From CAWJLE01 sp963843645 (lineage in GTDB: Bacteria > Chloroflexota > Anaerolineae > DAOTYC01): a stretch of DNA of 64,000 nt. Below the pieces are notes generated by a model that did no database searches, was not told the origin of the DNA, and saw only the letters and a program-made list of their open reading frames with translations. Positions 62,301-64,000 of the stretch are shown piece by piece (position 1 is the stretch's first letter; every line of letters starts with the position of its first letter). The stretch spans positions 1,054,001 through 1,118,000 of the forward strand of contig CAWJLE010000001.1 in assembly GCA_963843645.1 (NCBI GenBank), given 5' to 3'. Position numbers and translations under genes: made by a program.

Positions 62301-62609
62301 TCACGGGAACAGCCGAGCTGTGACCTCGGCGGGGGAAAGACCCACGATGGAAACGAGCTTCTGACGCGAGGAGCGCCCGGCGACAATTTCGACTGCGCTT
62401 TGCCTGACGCCGAGGCGTTTGGACAGAAACTTGATGAGCGCGTCGTTAGCGGCGCCGTCGACGGGAGGCGCGGTCAGCCGGACTTTGATCGAGTCGCCCT
62501 GCATGCCGGCAATCTCATCCTTGCTGGCACGCGGGACGACCGTGACCATGATGGCTGCTCCACCTTCGCCCTTTCCCAGATCCAGATTCTTGACTCTGGC
62601 GACGTTCAC
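62301..62609 (-). CDS. yggU: YggU/DUF167 family protein
   Basis: Small protein of about 102 residues. GTG 62609 is chosen because GAGGAG lies upstream; a GTG at 62639 would overlap yggT. Seen: GGAAIMVTVVPRASKDEIAG, SIKVRLTAPPVDGAANDALI and LGVRQSAVEIVAGRSSRQKL, the three conserved blocks of DUF167. The function is unknown. It follows yggT and proC in the order proC-yggT-yggU seen in many bacteria, and its stop is 16 bases from the nearest DnaA box. Confidence 0.9.
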   Translation of the reverse strand: MNVARVKNLDLGKGEGGAAIMVTVVPRASKDEIAGMQGDSIKVRLTAPPVDGAANDALIKFLSKRLGVRQSAVEIVAGRSSRQKLVSIVGLSPAEVTARLFP

Positions 62610-62625
62610 GACACGCTCCTCGGGA

Positions 62626-62880
62626 TCAGGCGATGACACTCATGACGATCGATTCCAGGATCTGCAGCAGGATCAATGCAGCGATGGGACTCAGGTCCAT
62701 CATACCGACCGGAGGGATGACGTTGCGCAGCGGCTTGAGGACGGGATCGGTCGCTTCGATGATGAAGGCGACGACCGGGTTCCCCGGGCTCACGCTGATC
62801 CACGACAGCAACACACGGGCGAGGATCAGGAAGCTGTACAGGTTAAACAGCAGCGGGATGAAGTACAGAAGAAATCTCAT
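62626..62880 (-). CDS. yggT: YggT family membrane protein
   Basis: Membrane protein of 84 residues with two hydrophobic segments. ATG 62880 overlaps the proC stop as ATGA, so translation is coupled. Family pattern: LFNLYSFLILARVLLSWISV, then NPVVAFIIEATDPVLKPLRN and a second helix ending LLQILESIVMSVIA. YggT proteins are linked to osmotic shock tolerance and cell division or thylakoid organisation in different lineages; the role here is open. Confidence 0.9.
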   Translation of the reverse strand: MRFLLYFIPLLFNLYSFLILARVLLSWISVSPGNPVVAFIIEATDPVLKPLRNVIPPVGMMDLSPIAALILLQILESIVMSVIA

Positions 62881-63698
62881 TTGTTGTTCAACCCCCCCAG
62901 ATACCTGGACTTCTGGTACGCAGCCCAAATGGCTTTGGACAGCACCGTTCGGAGTCCGCCCTTTTCGAGCTGGTACAGCGCCTCGGCCGAGGTGCCGCCG
63001 GGTGAGGTCACCATGTTCCTCAGCTCAACCGGGTGCTTCATGGATTGCCTGGCCAACGCAACGGAACCCTGCATCGTCTGCAGCACCAGTTGCTCGGCCA
63101 CGGGCCGCGAGAAGCCAAGGTGGACGCCGGCATCGATGAGCGCTTCCATGAATAGAAAGACGTAGGCTGGGCCGGTACCGCTGAGCGCAGTGGCCATGTC
63201 CAGGTAGCCCTCATCCTTGACGTAGATCTCCTCGCCCAGCGCCTGCAGAATCGCCTGCGCCTGCGAGTGCTGCTCCTCGCTCACCTCAGGCGTCGCGGTC
63301 CATACTGACATGCCCTGTCCGATCATCGCCGGGGTGTTGGGCATCACCCGCACCATGGCCTTGTGGTGCAGTCCCTGCAGCATATGAAAGGGCGCCCCGG
63401 CTACGATGGTGAGCAGCAGCGCATCGTCGCGAATCACGCCGTCCAGGTCAGACACAACTTCCGTCAAGACTTGCGGTTTCACTGATAGGACCACCACGTC
63501 GCCCTGCCCGGCGGCCTCACGGTTGTCCATCGTAGTCCTCAGGCCGTACCGCTCGCTCAGGAGCTGACCGCGATCCGGCAGGGGATCGGCGGCGATCAGA
63601 TTGGCTGCGCTCAGGAGTTCCTTGCTCAGAATGCCCTTGATCATGGCTTCCGCCATGTTGCCACTGCCGATGAAAGCTATCGTTCGTAGATGAAGCAT
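62877..63698 (-). CDS. proC: pyrroline-5-carboxylate reductase
   Basis: Last step of proline synthesis, reducing pyrroline-5-carboxylate with NAD(P)H. The 273-residue protein has the Rossmann start TIAFIGSGNMAEAMIKGIL, VVVLSVKPQVLTEVV, VRVMPNTPAMIGQGMSVWT and the C-terminal signature VTSPGGTSAEALYQLEKGGL. ATG 63698 overlaps the end of the upstream pgeF-like gene by 22 bases. The gene is intact and heads the proC-yggT-yggU group beside the putative origin. Confidence 0.95.
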   Translation of the reverse strand: MLHLRTIAFIGSGNMAEAMIKGILSKELLSAANLIAADPLPDRGQLLSERYGLRTTMDNREAAGQGDVVVLSVKPQVLTEVVSDLDGVIRDDALLLTIVAGAPFHMLQGLHHKAMVRVMPNTPAMIGQGMSVWTATPEVSEEQHSQAQAILQALGEEIYVKDEGYLDMATALSGTGPAYVFLFMEALIDAGVHLGFSRPVAEQLVLQTMQGSVALARQSMKHPVELRNMVTSPGGTSAEALYQLEKGGLRTVLSKAIWAAYQKSRYLGGLNNK

Positions 63699-64000
63699 GG
63701 TGAAGAACCCGATTCCTTTCTATTGGATGCCGCCCTAATTGACGGCTCTTCCGAATCGCGCAGCGCCACGAAAGCGCCGAAACGACCAGTGATGCCTGCT
63801 TCTCCCCGATGGGAGAAGAACTCGTCCTTGTGGCACGAGGTGCACAGGCCGCCTACCTCAATGGCGCGGACGCCCTCATCCGCCAGCACCCGCCGGTTCG
63901 CGGCCCACAAATCCAGGTGCGTCCGAGCGTTCGGCTTTGCCTGCAGCAGGCCCCGTGTGTCGCCAAAGACCGCTTCGACCTGTTCGACGACGTCTCGGCC
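63677..64000 (-). CDS. pgeF: PgeF/YfiH (DUF152) multicopper-oxidase-like protein, C-terminal part
   Basis: The frame is open to the window edge, so only the last 107 residues are seen. They read VVEQVEAVFGDTRGLLQAKP, RTHLDLWAANRRVLADEGV, then GLCTSCHKDEFFSHRGEAGI and TGRFGAFVALRD, the zinc-binding Cys-His C-terminus of the YfiH family. Members edit peptidoglycan precursors (PgeF) or act as purine nucleosidase/laccase-like enzymes. The stop overlaps the proC start region. Confidence 0.88.
   Translation of the reverse strand, partial: GRDVVEQVEAVFGDTRGLLQAKPNARTHLDLWAANRRVLADEGVRAIEVGGLCTSCHKDEFFSHRGEAGITGRFGAFVALRDSEEPSIRAASNRKESGSSPCFIYER

Overview
The window looks like a chromosomal segment of a GC-rich Chloroflexota bacterium, probably Anaerolineae-like (inference). 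Support comes from lipoproteins with long Thr/Pro linkers, many GT-C and GT2 sugar-transfer membrane proteins, a DHH-CBS-poly(A) polymerase tRNA nucleotidyltransferase, a DnaD/DnaC-type helicase-loading operon, a NACHT-SUMF1 protein and dispersed palindromic repeats. No tRNA, rRNA, CRISPR array, transposase or integrase was seen.

Layout. 1-10.1 kb: arginine operon on the + strand (argC end, argB, argD, two short GNAT acetyltransferases, a TIM-barrel protein, two DMT exporters, argG, an Fe-S aldo-keto reductase, argJ), closed by a rho-independent terminator. 10.1-14.1 kb (-): a lone HicB-like gene, an MTA/SAH nucleosidase and the large tRNA nucleotidyltransferase. 14.1-26.9 kb: an inverted repeat with 85-base arms, lipoprotein, GT-C proteins, purA, a JAMM peptidase, metG, an unlisted Flp pilin micro-gene, two GT2 enzymes and rfbD. 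26.9-30.1 kb: NACHT plus SUMF1 (candidate defence or signalling protein). 30.2-37.0 kb: pcrA, repeat-rich DNA, ade, GT2, LysM protein. 37.0-44.6 kb (-): methyltransferase, GT39, cellulase-fold protein and YfhO-type protein, a likely surface polysaccharide group. 44.5-48.6 kb (-): DUF151 nuclease, then dnaB, a DnaD-like gene and a DnaC-like loader with two AAA+ modules. 48.8-57.3 kb (+): PstB-like ATPase, oligopeptide-binding protein, GlcD, two parS sites, methyltransferase, lipoprotein, dnaN, UPF0173 hydrolase. 57.3-61.6 kb (-): polar amino acid ABC transporter with a SelA-like PLP enzyme. 61.6-62.3 kb: gene-free DNA with clustered DnaA boxes, the best oriC candidate. 62.3-64.0 kb (-): yggU, yggT, proC and the end of pgeF.

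The most informative result is that the right-hand third looks like the replication-origin neighbourhood: DnaA boxes, two parS sites 9.5 kb away, dnaN, and a helicase/loader operon. dnaA and parAB are not in the window.

A caution: at least twelve genes, including the normally essential argG, dnaB and dnaN, are interrupted by single-base indels while both sides still encode conserved protein. This points to base-level assembly error rather than gene decay. I give one span for most such genes and state where the frame changes.
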